A DNA stretch of 64,000 nucleotides from NCBI GenBank assembly GCA_963575745.1, contig CAUYUJ010015826.1, positions 112,501 through 176,500 of the forward strand, given 5' to 3'. Below are positions 33,592 through 43,164 of this stretch, piece after piece. Source of the stretch: Prorocentrum cordatum (Eukaryota > Sar > Dinophyceae > Prorocentrales > Prorocentraceae). Each line of letters begins with the position of its first letter. Within the stretch, counting starts at the first letter, position 1. The notes under the pieces were generated by a model. That model had not been told where the DNA came from, made no database searches, and saw only the letters and a list, made by a program, of their open reading frames with translations. Position numbers and translations under genes: made by a program.

Positions 33592-35490
33592 ATGGCGGCG
33601 TCGCCCAGCGATCTTCTTTCCGCTGGCGTGCCGCAGCTTGGTTCGGACGAACAGTTGCACGTCGCTCTGCGGGATGCGTTGCGCACGGCGGACGTGCCGG
33701 CACTTCTGGGGGATCAGGAGGTCAACGGCATGGCCACTTCCCTCAGCCAGGGTTGGAGGCCTTCGCCGCCATTTCTCGGGGGCGAGACACGCTCGACCGA
33801 CCTCGTGCACCCGCAACGCGAGTGCCCAGGGTGCAATAAGCCGCGGGCCCTGCAGACGAGCAAGGCGACGTCCGCTCGGATACTTGATTCTGGGGGCGTC
33901 GTGGGGAAACGCCACGTCCCCTGGAGGTGTTACACTCAAGGGTGCCCAGAGTACTTGCGGCTGACCTGGCACAACTACGCTACGATTGACGGGAGCCATT
34001 GGTTCCGAGGTGCCCCATCCACTCTTCGTTGCTTTATGTTGACAAGCTCGTTCGGCGTGTCCGTGCAATACCTTCTGCAACTGCACGCCCGCTTGCTCCG
34101 GGAGCACGTGACTTTCGCCGGGGAAGCGTACGTTGCGCACGACATGGAGAGGCATTCGCCAGACGGGCCTCGCCTACCTGGCTGTGCTCTTCGGCTATAC
34201 ATCAGAGAGGATTGGTTCAAATGGCGGATGTTGCTACGCGTTGAACGCATGTGTGCCGACGGGGACACGTCCGTCGCCTTGGAGCACTTTCGTTTGTCCG
34301 CTACCTCAGAGGAGAACGCGCGGACCTTGTGGCCGAAGGCTCAATCACACTTCGAGGCTGCTACCCGAGCGGCGCTGCTGCAGAGTGACCCCGCGCAGGC
34401 GAGCAGGCAGGCCATCGACGGCAACCAGAAGATAAAAAGATCTTGCTGCGGAGTGCCGCACCAGGACCGCCAATTGGATGTAGCTCTCGGGAAGGCAATC
34501 AGCTTGTCGCGCCGCCGGACACCGAAATTTGGCGCACGTTTTTGCGTCGACCACTTTGAGGCGACCTGCGCTGGGGCCAATTGCCAATCTAGCGTCGTTG
34601 AGCACAAGGATCCAGAGACTGTGCTGGGAGAGACAGCAGACGAGATTCTGTTCAGGGTGTGCGAGGCTGGGGGCAATGACGAGGGGTTCTGGGTGCCAGA
34701 GTCCGAAGTGGATCCCCGAGCTGCGATCCAGTACTTCGCGGAGAAAGGCTTGGACGCGCAGCGGAGGATAACAGAGCGGAGGTTGCGGAAGAGGCGGGTG
34801 CAGGCTGACGCCCGCGAAGCCGTATCCGCAGCCATGGCCGAAGCGGCGTCGTTCTGGCACCTACTGACGCCGCAGGAGCGAGAGGACACGCTGGCCCTGC
34901 ACTCTTCCTCAGGAGACTTGGCCGCTAGCTCGTGCGGAACGCGCAAGGAAGGGGAGAAGGAGAGACTCCTTTCAGCCCAGACTGCTGGCGTCATGTGCGC
35001 ATGCGCGAGCGCTGGGATCATCGCGTCGTTGCGGGAGCTGGTCGGATCAGAATCTTTGTCGCAGCGATATTTTTTCGTTAGTGTGTTGAAATCGTTGTAC
35101 CCAGAGCTGGAGCTTATCGTGCATGATGACGCGTGCCATCTGCGCAAATTCAGCGCCTCCCGTGAATCCCACTCAGCCCACGCGGCCGCCATCGCCCCCC
35201 CGCGCTTGAAGTACTGCGTGGATGAGTTTCATGCGACGGGCCACGCTTACGCATGGTGTCTGGCAAACTGTCACCCAAAGAACCCGTCTCTGGCCGAACT
35301 CGTGCAAGGGTTCCGTTCCAGCGTTTGTGAGTTCACGTTTACTTGGTTGAGCCAGTACAAGCACCAGACCAAACACATGAACCAGTTTGGCTTTTGCTTC
35401 GTTCTACTGGAGATGGCAGACGCTCACAATGAACGCGCGCGCGCCGGCAGGACTGACCACCTGCCGAGTGCCCGCAGGGGCGCGTCCTAG
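33592..35490 (+). CDS. KDZ/Zisupton-type transposase, 632 aa
   Basis: This is an intact ORF without visible introns. The N-terminal part has a Cys-rich zinc-ribbon-like segment (CPGCNKPR and later CYTQGCPEY, residues about 80-125), as in CxC-type KDZ proteins. The three expected acidic residues of the RNase H-like DDE core are present in family-typical settings: D276 in AIDGNQKIKR, D512 in VHDDACHLRKF, and E580 in SSVCEFTFTWLSQY, followed by KHMNQFGFCFVLLEM. A conserved HATGHAYAWCLANCHP stretch lies between the second and third. The product should cut and paste DNA in the nucleus. Direct repeats T lie on both sides, but no terminal inverted repeats were found. It is the best preserved transposon gene in the window and may still be active. 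Confidence 0.8.
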   Translation: MAASPSDLLSAGVPQLGSDEQLHVALRDALRTADVPALLGDQEVNGMATSLSQGWRPSPPFLGGETRSTDLVHPQRECPGCNKPRALQTSKATSARILDSGGVVGKRHVPWRCYTQGCPEYLRLTWHNYATIDGSHWFRGAPSTLRCFMLTSSFGVSVQYLLQLHARLLREHVTFAGEAYVAHDMERHSPDGPRLPGCALRLYIREDWFKWRMLLRVERMCADGDTSVALEHFRLSATSEENARTLWPKAQSHFEAATRAALLQSDPAQASRQAIDGNQKIKRSCCGVPHQDRQLDVALGKAISLSRRRTPKFGARFCVDHFEATCAGANCQSSVVEHKDPETVLGETADEILFRVCEAGGNDEGFWVPESEVDPRAAIQYFAEKGLDAQRRITERRLRKRRVQADAREAVSAAMAEAASFWHLLTPQEREDTLALHSSSGDLAASSCGTRKEGEKERLLSAQTAGVMCACASAGIIASLRELVGSESLSQRYFFVSVLKSLYPELELIVHDDACHLRKFSASRESHSAHAAAIAPPRLKYCVDEFHATGHAYAWCLANCHPKNPSLAELVQGFRSSVCEFTFTWLSQYKHQTKHMNQFGFCFVLLEMADAHNERARAGRTDHLPSARRGAS

Positions 35491-35689
35491 CGCCGAAGCA
35501 TCGCCCCCTGGTGTATGCAGCCAAAAGGATGCAACACGCGTGGCCTAGCATTTTGTTGCGTGCTCACCATATCCTTACCTACTACTCGCTGAAAAAGGTA
35601 TTTCTGGATCCCTAGATCCCACTCTACTTTAAGCGCCTTCCGACTTCAAGTCTCTATGGCAGCCTCCTTCAAGGCTCTAGGCTTCCCCG
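35491..35689. other. 3' flank of the transposase gene
   Basis: Unique sequence between the stop codon and direct repeat T. No ORF of interest. Confidence 0.4.
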
Positions 35690-36530
35690 GGGTAGGTCCC
35701 TAGGGTAGGCTTCCCAAGGGTAGGTCCCGCTTAAAGCCCTAGGATTCCCAAGTGTAGGCCCCACTGAAGGCCCTAGCCTTCCCAAGGGTAGGCCTTACTG
35801 AACCTCCTATGGTAAGTGTAGGGGTACGCCTAGGGGTAGCCCTGAGGTAGGCCCAGGGGTAGGCCCTGGGCTAGGCCTAGGGGTAGGCCCTAGGGGTAGT
35901 AGGCCTAGGGGTAGGCCTTAGGAGTAGTAGGCCCTGGGGGTAGGCCTAGGTAGGCCTGGGGGTAGGACCTAGGGGTAGGACTAAGGTAGGCCTAGGGGTA
36001 GGCCTTAGGGGTAGGCCTAGGGTAGGCCTACGGGTAGGCTTTAGGGGTAGGCCTGAAGGGTAGGCCTAGGGTGGGCCCTATAGGGGTGGGCCTAGGGTAG
36101 GCTTTCCCCGGGCAATCTATATGTGCCCCAGCTCCCTTTGAGTCGCCCTCTCCCGATGTCCCTCCCAGACTGCGAGGAATTTCCTTCTGCACGCCCTGCG
36201 GGCCCGCGCGGGTCCGCGCGGGCCCGCGCGAGCGGGGCCCGTCCGCGGCGCAGGGCGTGCATGGGGAAATGTTCCACGTCTGGGCGGGGGCAAAGGGGGG
36301 TCCAGAGCCGTCCCCAGCGTCCGAGCGATTCCAGAGGACGAAACAACGGCGATATTTACGACATGGCCAACATAACCAATGATAGTTTCCACCGAATGGC
36401 TATCGCCGCACAGTGCGCACAGCATTGCTTACACCACGATGGCTTGACGTCCGCCGATCCATGTACAGCGTCTGGAGGATCGCGCTTGAAACCGTTGCAC
36501 GTTTTCGCTCAACCGCCACGAAGACGGGGC
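35690..36530. repeat. Direct repeat T, right copy
   Basis: A longer CCTAGGGGTAGG-type minisatellite (about 35690-36100), then GGGCAATCTATATG (an introner-type right end), GCCCCAGCTCCCTTTGAGTC, a perfect hairpin with 12-bp arms GCACGCCCTGCG and CGCAGGGCGTGC, and the GATGGCTTGACGTCCGCC tail. It parallels 33005-33560. Confidence 0.75.
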
Positions 36531-36535
36531 AGCCC

Positions 36536-36872
36536 GTCCTCCTCCTCCTCCTCCTCCTCCTCCTCCTCCTCCTCCTCCTCCTCCTCCCGTCCTCGTCCTC
36601 TTCGTCCTCCTCCTTCGCCTCGTCCTCCTTGTCCTCCTCCTTGTCCTCGTCCTCCTCGTCCACCTCCTCCTTCTCCTCCTCCTCCTCCGCCTCCTCCTCC
36701 TCCTCCTCCTCTTCCTCCTCCTCGTTCTCCCTCTGCCTCCTCCTCCTCCTCCTCCTCCTGCTGCTCCTCCTCCTGCTCCTGCTCCTCCTCCTCCTCCTCC
36801 TCCTCCTCCTCTTCCTCCTCCTCCTCACCCTTTTCTTCTCCTCCTCCTGCTCCTCCTCCACCCTTCTCTTCT
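36536..36872. repeat. (CTC)n pyrimidine tract
   Basis: CTCCTCCTC with GTC, TTC and TGC variants, directly before the second 9-bp minisatellite. Confidence 0.95.
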
Positions 36873-36904
36873 CCTGAGTCCACCCTGGGCCAGGGTGGAC
36901 TGGC

Positions 36905-37262
36905 GGGCCCGCCAGGGTCCCTGGCGGGCCCGGCGGACCCGGCGGACCCGGCGGACCCGGCGGACCCGGCGGACCCGGCGAACCCGGCGGTCCCGGCGGA
37001 CCCGGCGGACCCGGCGGACCCGGCGGACCCGGCGGCCCCGGCGGACCCGGCGGACCCGGCGGACCCGGCGGACCCGGCGGACCCGGCGGACCCGGAAGAC
37101 CCGGCGGACCCAGCGGACCCGGCGGACCCGGCGGACCCGGCGGACCCGGCGGACCCGGCGGACCCGGCGGACCCGGCGGACCCGGCGGACCCGGCGGGCG
37201 GACACAGTTGACACAGCTGACCCGGCTGACCCGGCGGACCCGGCGGACCCGGCGGACCCCAC
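36905..37262. repeat. 9-bp minisatellite (GGACCCGGC)n, second array
   Basis: The same unit and strand sense as 19521-20085 but shorter and more uniform. It is preceded by (CTC)n, whereas the other array is followed by (GAG)n. Confidence 0.9.
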
Positions 37263-37539
37263 ACCCAGAGAATCATAAGTCTACTCGCCCGCTCCCTCCT
37301 GCCCCCCTCCCCTTGTCTGTGGCCATTTTGGGGCAAGCCTCAAGTCCTGGTGGTATCCTGATCGTTCCCTCCAGTGCTCCAGTGTCTGGCACCCCTACCT
37401 TCAGGCTCCCATCATGAGCTCCTTGGCCGAACAGTCGAGGTCGAGGTCGAGGTCCCCGACTCCTGAGACAGGCAACAGTGGTTTCGCAGTTCGGCTTCCA
37501 GTTCGCTGCAGCAGTCCCTCCTTGCAGCTCGGGAGGCGG
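37263..37539. other. No gene recognised
   Basis: Short unique stretch between the minisatellite and repeat R, including GTCGAGGTCGAGGTCGAGG. Confidence 0.4.
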
Positions 37540-38135
37540 CGATTTTTTTTTTGGAGGTCGATCGGGTCCTGGCCAGGCCTGGAAGTCGAACCCCCGATGC
37601 TTCGTCTACCGCGCTCGTAGTAGGCGCGTCGTGCGTTACGCAACGTGCTGGCTGAACTGCACCCGCCCTTGCTCACGAAAGGAAGGGGGGAACAAATAAT
37701 ATAAAAAAAGAAAAGAGCAGGAAGAAGGCCTCCCCAGCTCTTGCAGGCTTAAAGTGCCACGAAGGGGCCTCCAGGGATCGAAGAGCTCCAGACCATCTAC
37801 GTGGCCTTCGGCCTTTCCCGCCACAGTCTATCTACTGGCCTTCGGCCTATCCCGCCACAGGATATCCAGTGGCCTGCGGTCTATCCCGCCACTTTGCTGC
37901 AAGTACCCAAGATCTTCAGGCTACAATGCTATAGAAGGCTGGCATGCTGAAACTTGAGACTGCTTCAAGGCTTACATCAGGTTGCATAAGTGTAGAAAGG
38001 CTGTCAATGGATAATATAGACTGCTGGCAGTTTTGCATTTGCAAATGTACTACATTTAATGTTGTCTGTACTGTTTTGCTGTATGTTGAATCCTTTGCGT
38101 TCCTGTGACTACTTTTGTGCCAGCGCCATCATGCC
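37540..38135. repeat. Composite repeat R, copy 3 (5' truncated)
   Basis: It lacks the first part and the AC tract. It holds the tRNA-like segment (37579-37657, minus strand), GGCCTTCGGCCTATCCCGCC repeats, and the right part seen in copy 1, down to a GACGACG junction near 38135. Confidence 0.7.
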
Positions 38136-38594
38136 GCGACGACGACGACGACGACAAGGACGATGACGTCGATGTCGACGACGACGACGACGATGATGAT
38201 CACGACGACGTCGACGAGGACTCACCGACGACGCGCTTCCTCTTGCTTCTTCTCGTCGTCTTCCTTTGTTGTGTTTGCTAGTCCGCCTTGTATGTTGCCG
38301 AGCCTTGTCGTCCTGTTTTTTTCTTCTCCTCCTTTGTCCAGTTCTTTGAAAATGTCGACAGCCGTAGGGGCCCGAGTGACACGCACCAGGATTTGAGTCG
38401 TTCAGGCTCCTCGCCCTTCTCCGCCGTTTCGTTATCGGAGTTCTGGTGGTGCGCGCACGAATGTCTTCACGTTTGTTGTGTGATGATATCGCTCGCGCGA
38501 GCGTACTGCCATTCGTCATCTCGCCGACTCCGCTTCCCGACGTTTTTGGACGGCGTGGAAGGTTCTTCAGTTCGTTCCAAGACGGTTCAAGGGG
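38136..38594 (+). promoter_or_regulatory. Leader module, truncated copy
   Basis: (GAC)n, a CT-rich stretch with TCTTCTCGTCGTCTTCCTTTG, a decayed hairpin region near 38370-38400, TTATCGGAGTTCTGGTGGTG and GTTCGTTCCAAGACGG. It then stops abruptly at the next (GAC)n. Only the first half of the leader is present. Confidence 0.6.
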
Positions 38595-39454
38595 ATGACG
38601 ACGTCGACGACGATGACGACCACGACGACGACGACGATGAGGACCACGACGCCGTCGACGACGACTCATCGACGACGCGCTTCTTCCTCCTCCTTGTCGT
38701 CCTTTTCCTTTCTTATGTTTGCTGATCCTCCTGGTGTGTTTCCTTGCCTCTTCTTCCCGGTACTTTTTTTCCTCCCCCCCCCAGTTCGTCGAACATGTCG
38801 TCAGTCGTAGGGGCCCGAACGACTCACGCCATGAGTTGAGTCGTTCGGGCTCTCTTTCCTTCTCCTCTTTCTTCTTATCGGAATACTTGGTGGTGCGCGC
38901 GCGACTGCCTTCTCCATTGATGTCTGAGGATACTGCTCGCGTGAGGGTAACGCTCTTCGGTTTGTCGCTTACTCCGCTTCCCGACGCTCCCGAACGTCTC
39001 TGGGAGTTTTGCAGTTCGTGCCCTGGCGGTCCAAGGCGCAAGACGGCCCAGGAGGCTTTCAGATCTCCCACGAGAGCTCAAAGAACGCTCCAAGAGGGCG
39101 CAGGAGGAACGCGGACCGAGATGGCGCTGTCTCGGGGTGTGGAGGCCCGAGGGAAGGCGCCGGAGGAGATCCAGAGAGTTTGCAGCAGCTGCGCGAGGCT
39201 TCCAAAGGCTCCCAGGAAGCGCCACGAGGTCACCAAGGCTCTCAGGAGAGGCCCAAGTCTGTATTTCTTTCAGCGTTGTCGTCGCTGTGGCCGTTTTGGG
39301 TCTCAGTGTTGAAGTGTGGCTGTGAGCTTAGCTCCGCCCACCAGCAATCGCTTTTTCCTAGTAGCAATCTCCCCGGGGCTGCGAGTTCTCTCCACCCACC
39401 ATTTGCGCAGTGAACTTGGCTCGGCGCGGACGCTCTTCAGTCCAATGCCTGAGC
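38595..39454 (+). promoter_or_regulatory. Leader module of the truncated helicase unit
   Basis: (GAC)n at 38595-38680, a CT-rich block, a perfect hairpin (38813-38826 with 38837-38850), the CTTCCCGACGC and CAAGACGGCCC blocks, then GTGGCTGTGAGCTTAGCTCC near 39320 and a second GAACTTGGCTCGGCGCGGAC block. It is complete and leads into 39455. Confidence 0.6.
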
Positions 39455-39821
39455 GCAGTTGGCATGGAGAACTTGGGTCAGAGAGAAAGACGGCGACCTT
39501 TGCTTCAATAAGGTCTGCCAGTCTGGACGCATAGCCACAGCCACGAAGGACAAGGGCCTGAGCGGTGTCCAGATGTATGTCGGCGGATGTGATGCACGAT
39601 ATGACGATGTGATGTGCAATGTCGAAGCGCTGCGGCGCATCGGAAGAGTCGTGGGGGCCGTCCGTATGAGGATGTAGGGAACCAGTTCGCGCATCTGACA
39701 GAAGCTCAGGCTGCAGACGTGAAGGGCTTGTTCAGTGAGGCGATTAGATTTCAAGCCCGTCGGCTACAGAAGGCGCCGAAGCAGAGAGCGACGTCGTTGC
39801 GCAGCAGTGATAATCGGTGGG
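39455..39821 (+). pseudogene. Truncated copy of the UPF1-like helicase gene
   Basis: REKDGDLCFNKVCQSGRIAT corresponds to EEDGDLWFNKACQSGRIAT of the gene at 12841-17109 (about 16590), and VEALRRIGR to its VEALGRTGI. Most of the gene is missing: the leader joins directly to the last part, and a further stretch is deleted in the middle. The 3' end (CTGATAATCGGTGG then GAC repeats) is shared. No helicase motif remains. Confidence 0.7.
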
Positions 39822-40805
39822 CGACGCCGACGACGACGACGTCGACGACGTCGACGATGACGACGCCGACGACGCTGACGCGACGGCGACGCGACGGCGA
39901 CGACGACGACGACCACGTCGACGACGACGAGGACGACGTCGACGACGACGACGACTGCGATGTCGACGACGACGACGACGATGACGACGGCGACCGAACT
40001 GCTTCCTCTTCCTTCTTCTGGACGTCTTCCTTTGTTATCTTTGCTCATCCGCCGTGTATGTTTCAGTGCCTCGTCTTCCTGCTTCTTCGTCGCGTCTTCC
40101 GCCTCATTCGTTGAAAATGGCGACACCCGTCGGGGCCTCAACGAATCACTTCAGGAGTAGAGTCGTTCGGGCATCTCCTCCTTTTTCTCCGTCTCGTGAT
40201 CGGAGTTGCGGCTGTGCGCGCGCGAACGCCTTCACGATTGTTGTATGAGGATACAGGTCGCGCGGGGGCAACGCTATTCGTCTTTTCGCTGTCTCCGCTC
40301 CCCAACGCTCTCGGACTGCGTTGGAGGCTCTTCAATTCGGTCCAAGACGGCCCAAGCCCCAAGACGGCCCAGGAGGCTCCCCAGATTTCCGAAGAAGGCT
40401 CAAAGAGCGCTCCCAGCGGGGTCCCGAAGGAATGCGGACCGAGATGGCGCGGTCTCGGGTTGCAGAGGCTCCCGAGAAGTTGGCTGAGGAAAACCAGAGG
40501 GCACGCAGCATCCTCGTGAGGCCCCAAAGGCTTCTAGGAAGGGCCACGATTTCACCAAGGCGCCCAGGAGAGGCCCAAGTCTACATTTCCTGCAGCGTTG
40601 TCGTCGCTGTTGCCATTCTGGTTCACAGTGATGAAGTGTGGCTGTGAGCTTAGCTCGGCCAGCAGCAATCGCTGCTGCCTACGAGCAATCTCCCAGTGGC
40701 TGTGAGTTCTCTCCGCCCATCATTTTCGCTGTGAGCTTAGCTCCGCACGGACGCTCTGCCTTCCAACACCGTAGCGCGGTGGGCATGGAGGTGCTGGTGT
40801 GAGCC
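39822..40805 (+). promoter_or_regulatory. (GAC)n and leader module of the zinc-finger gene
   Basis: (GAC)n to about 39990, then CT-rich sequence, a decayed hairpin at about 40130-40175, the CGGAGTTGCGGCTGTGCGCG and CAAGACGGCCC blocks, and two GTGAGCTTAGCTCxGC motifs (40640 and 40733). It ends 5 bases before the ATG at 40806. Confidence 0.6.
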
Positions 40806-41825
40806 ATGTCTGGCGAGTGCGAGGGCCCTCCGTGGCGGTGCAGAACATGCAGCATGGACTTTGGAACGCGGAAGCGCAAGTATGACATCCACATGTCTGG
40901 GCGCTACCATGTTCGCCAAGTTCGCGAGCAGTCTGGCCTACGGGAGCGGAAGGGCAATATCTTGCGCCGGATGACAAACGTCACAGGTGCTAGCTTCGTC
41001 TCGTGGCTCAAGAGCACCATCAGGCGCAGCCAGCGGGCGATTCGGAACGGCGACAGGGTCGTCGACTTCATCCCGTTCGGCGTGTCGTGTCTCGTCACTC
41101 GTGATGTACACGCAGTTATCTGTCAGCTGCGGCGCCTGAGGACGAATGGTTCAGCCCTTTTGGCTGCTGTCGGCGCTGCGTGCCATCTGTGGACGGGCGC
41201 ATGGGTGCAGGCCGTGGGCGTCCCTCTCACGACCGCATCCTATCGCGGCGACCTGGTGAGGAGACTCTTGCAAATGCGCGCGGATGAGGCGCAGGTAGCG
41301 AACCCCAGCATTCGCGTTTGCCGCGGGCGGTCGCTTCTCACAGGCACCCAGGCGTGTGCTCGGCGCAAAGCTCGACGGCTTGCACCCTCAGCGCTTGGTG
41401 TTGCACGCCGAGCTCCAGGGGCGCACGCTCTACTTCAAGAAGGCAACGCGTCGAGCGCCATGGATGCTTTGTGCGGGTCTGGCCTGCCAATCGGGGGATA
41501 CACAGCTAAATTCATGCCGGTGCTGTTGTCGCAGCTGGAGCTGGCGCAGTGGACGTCAGTTGCGACCCGCGGCTTCGCTGGTTCCACGGGCTTGGCGGCA
41601 CTTCGCCTGCTCGCGAGTCGAAGCGTGACCTTGGCTGGGGCTGACGCGGCGCTGGCGCTGCTGTCACAGAGCGTCCGTGCAGATTGGGCCGGGCCGCCGC
41701 GGCTGCCCCCGTTCGAGATGCTCGACCTGGAATCGCAGCTCTGTGCGTGGCACTCTGCGGACTGTGCATCTGCAAACAGCTGTCAGTACCGGGGCATGCG
41801 TGGTGCACTTCAGCTTGCGCAGTAA
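40806..41825 (+). CDS. C2H2-type zinc-finger protein, 339 aa
   Basis: ATG 40806 is right behind the shared leader. Residues 12-35 read CRTCSMDFGTRKRKYDIHMS and continue to a second His (GRYH), giving C-x2-C-x12-H-x5-H, the spacing of U1/matrin-type C2H2 fingers that bind RNA or DNA. A basic segment follows (KSTIRRSQRAIRNGDR). The rest is Ala/Leu/Arg-rich, probably helical, with CASANSCQYRGM near the end, and has no domain I recognise. The ORF is uninterrupted. Its upstream region equals that of the helicase unit, so the two may have been mobilised by the same process. Possible role: nucleic-acid-binding factor; substrate unknown. Confidence 0.55.
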   Translation: MSGECEGPPWRCRTCSMDFGTRKRKYDIHMSGRYHVRQVREQSGLRERKGNILRRMTNVTGASFVSWLKSTIRRSQRAIRNGDRVVDFIPFGVSCLVTRDVHAVICQLRRLRTNGSALLAAVGAACHLWTGAWVQAVGVPLTTASYRGDLVRRLLQMRADEAQVANPSIRVCRGRSLLTGTQACARRKARRLAPSALGVARRAPGAHALLQEGNASSAMDALCGSGLPIGGYTAKFMPVLLSQLELAQWTSVATRGFAGSTGLAALRLLASRSVTLAGADAALALLSQSVRADWAGPPRLPPFEMLDLESQLCAWHSADCASANSCQYRGMRGALQLAQ

Positions 41826-42239
41826 AGTGTTTGACTTCGTCGGCGGTGCGCGCGTTTTTCATTGCAGCGGCATGGCCGCAGTATGGTGCGAAATGCGCAG
41901 ACCAACGGTTCGTTGGCATAGCGCGCGTTTGCATCCAATGTGCAGGTGGAACACAGCTACCCTCAGTAGTCGCAATCATCGCGCCTCCCTTTCTTCATTC
42001 ACCTTTCCCTTCGTCGACATGGCACGTCAGATGCGCCTCGAGCGCACAGCGGGCAGATGTCATGTCATGGGCGCAGTGCGCGCCCGCGCCTGAGGGAGGA
42101 GGGTGGGAATGGATGGTCATGAGGGAGGGGGAGGAGGTGAGGTGTGGGAGTGTATGAGCTGCCATCAGCTGACGCACGGCGTTCTTCTAGACGCGTTCGT
42201 GTCTGGATGAGAAGGCGGAGGACTCCTCAGATCCAGGCT
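41826..42239. other. 3' flank of the zinc-finger gene
   Basis: No supported ORF; GGGAGGGGGAGGAGGTGAGG purine patch near 42120. Confidence 0.4.
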
Positions 42240-42560
42240 ATTGCTTTGTCGCTCTTGTCGCTCTCGGGTGGCAGAGGCTCCGGGGAAGCCGCCGGAGGAA
42301 ATCCAGGGGTCCGCAGCAGCCTCGCGATGCTCCAAGAGGCTCCCAAGAAGGGACACGAAGTCACCAAGCCGCTGAGAACTGGCCCAAGTCCATATTTCCT
42401 GCAGCTTTGTCGTCGCTGTTGCCATTCTTGCTCGCAGTGTTGAACAGTGGCTGTGAGTTTAACTCTGCCTGCACGCAATCGCTTCCGCCTATGAGCAATA
42501 TTCCTGTGGTTCTGAGTTCGCTCCGCCTAGTCGTTGTGCAGCGAGCTCAGTTCGGCATTC
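42240..42560 (+). promoter_or_regulatory. Leader module, partial copy without gene
   Basis: The second half of the leader: a GCAGAGGCTCCGGGGAAGCC block, GTTGTCGTCGCTGTTGCC at 42401-42426 (one-base variation), GTGGCTGTGAGTTTAACTC and CTCCGCCTAGTCG. It is followed by CT-rich DNA and no ORF, so it is an orphan copy. Confidence 0.6.
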
Positions 42561-43164
42561 GTGCAATGCGTCGCATGTGTGATCCCTCCTCCTTGTCCTT
42601 CTCGTCCTCCTACCCCTCCCCCTCGCTCACCTCCTCCCCTATCATCTTTTTCCTCCTCCTCCTCCTCCTGTCTCGGAGACCAGCTCATTGCCATGTTCGC
42701 GGTAACCTACTGCGTGGCTCCACGTTGCTGACATTGGACACGACATTGCAGCGCCCAGGAACCCATTGTAGCTGGACGGTTAGGCAAAGCGAAGGCATGT
42801 GACGATGCCGTCCGACCACGGTCTGCCTCTGTAGGGACGCTTAAACTAACGAGCCCCTCTCTGCCTACTCTTGAGAGCTCCCCGAGCACCCAGTCGGGGC
42901 TCGTCAGGATCTAGGGCCCGAGGGGGGCAGCAATAATTGAAGCTCCCCTCTTATTTGATCGATTTCCTCCAAGATGGCCCCAAGAAGCGCCCAGGAGGCA
43001 CCGAGATGCCCCGAGATTGCCCCAAGATGGCCCGAGGGGCCGGGAAGAGGATCCTCCATGGCGCATCTGCTGGCTCACAGTGCATGAGTGGATTCTCCCT
43101 TCTGCCCAGAGTTCGCGCCGAGCTGGGGGCGCCTGCGCTCCCAAAAGTACCATAGGCCGCTCCG
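42561..43164. other. No gene recognised, CT-rich stretch at about 42583-42675
   Basis: Pyrimidine-rich stretch, then unique sequence with CCAAGATGGCCCC-type motifs near 42970-43035. Confidence 0.4.

Noticed and set aside
35690-36100. Telomere-like repeat (TAGGG pieces)
   Set aside because: The unit is CCTAGGGGTAGG-type and irregular, not TTTAGGG, and it lies beside introner ends.
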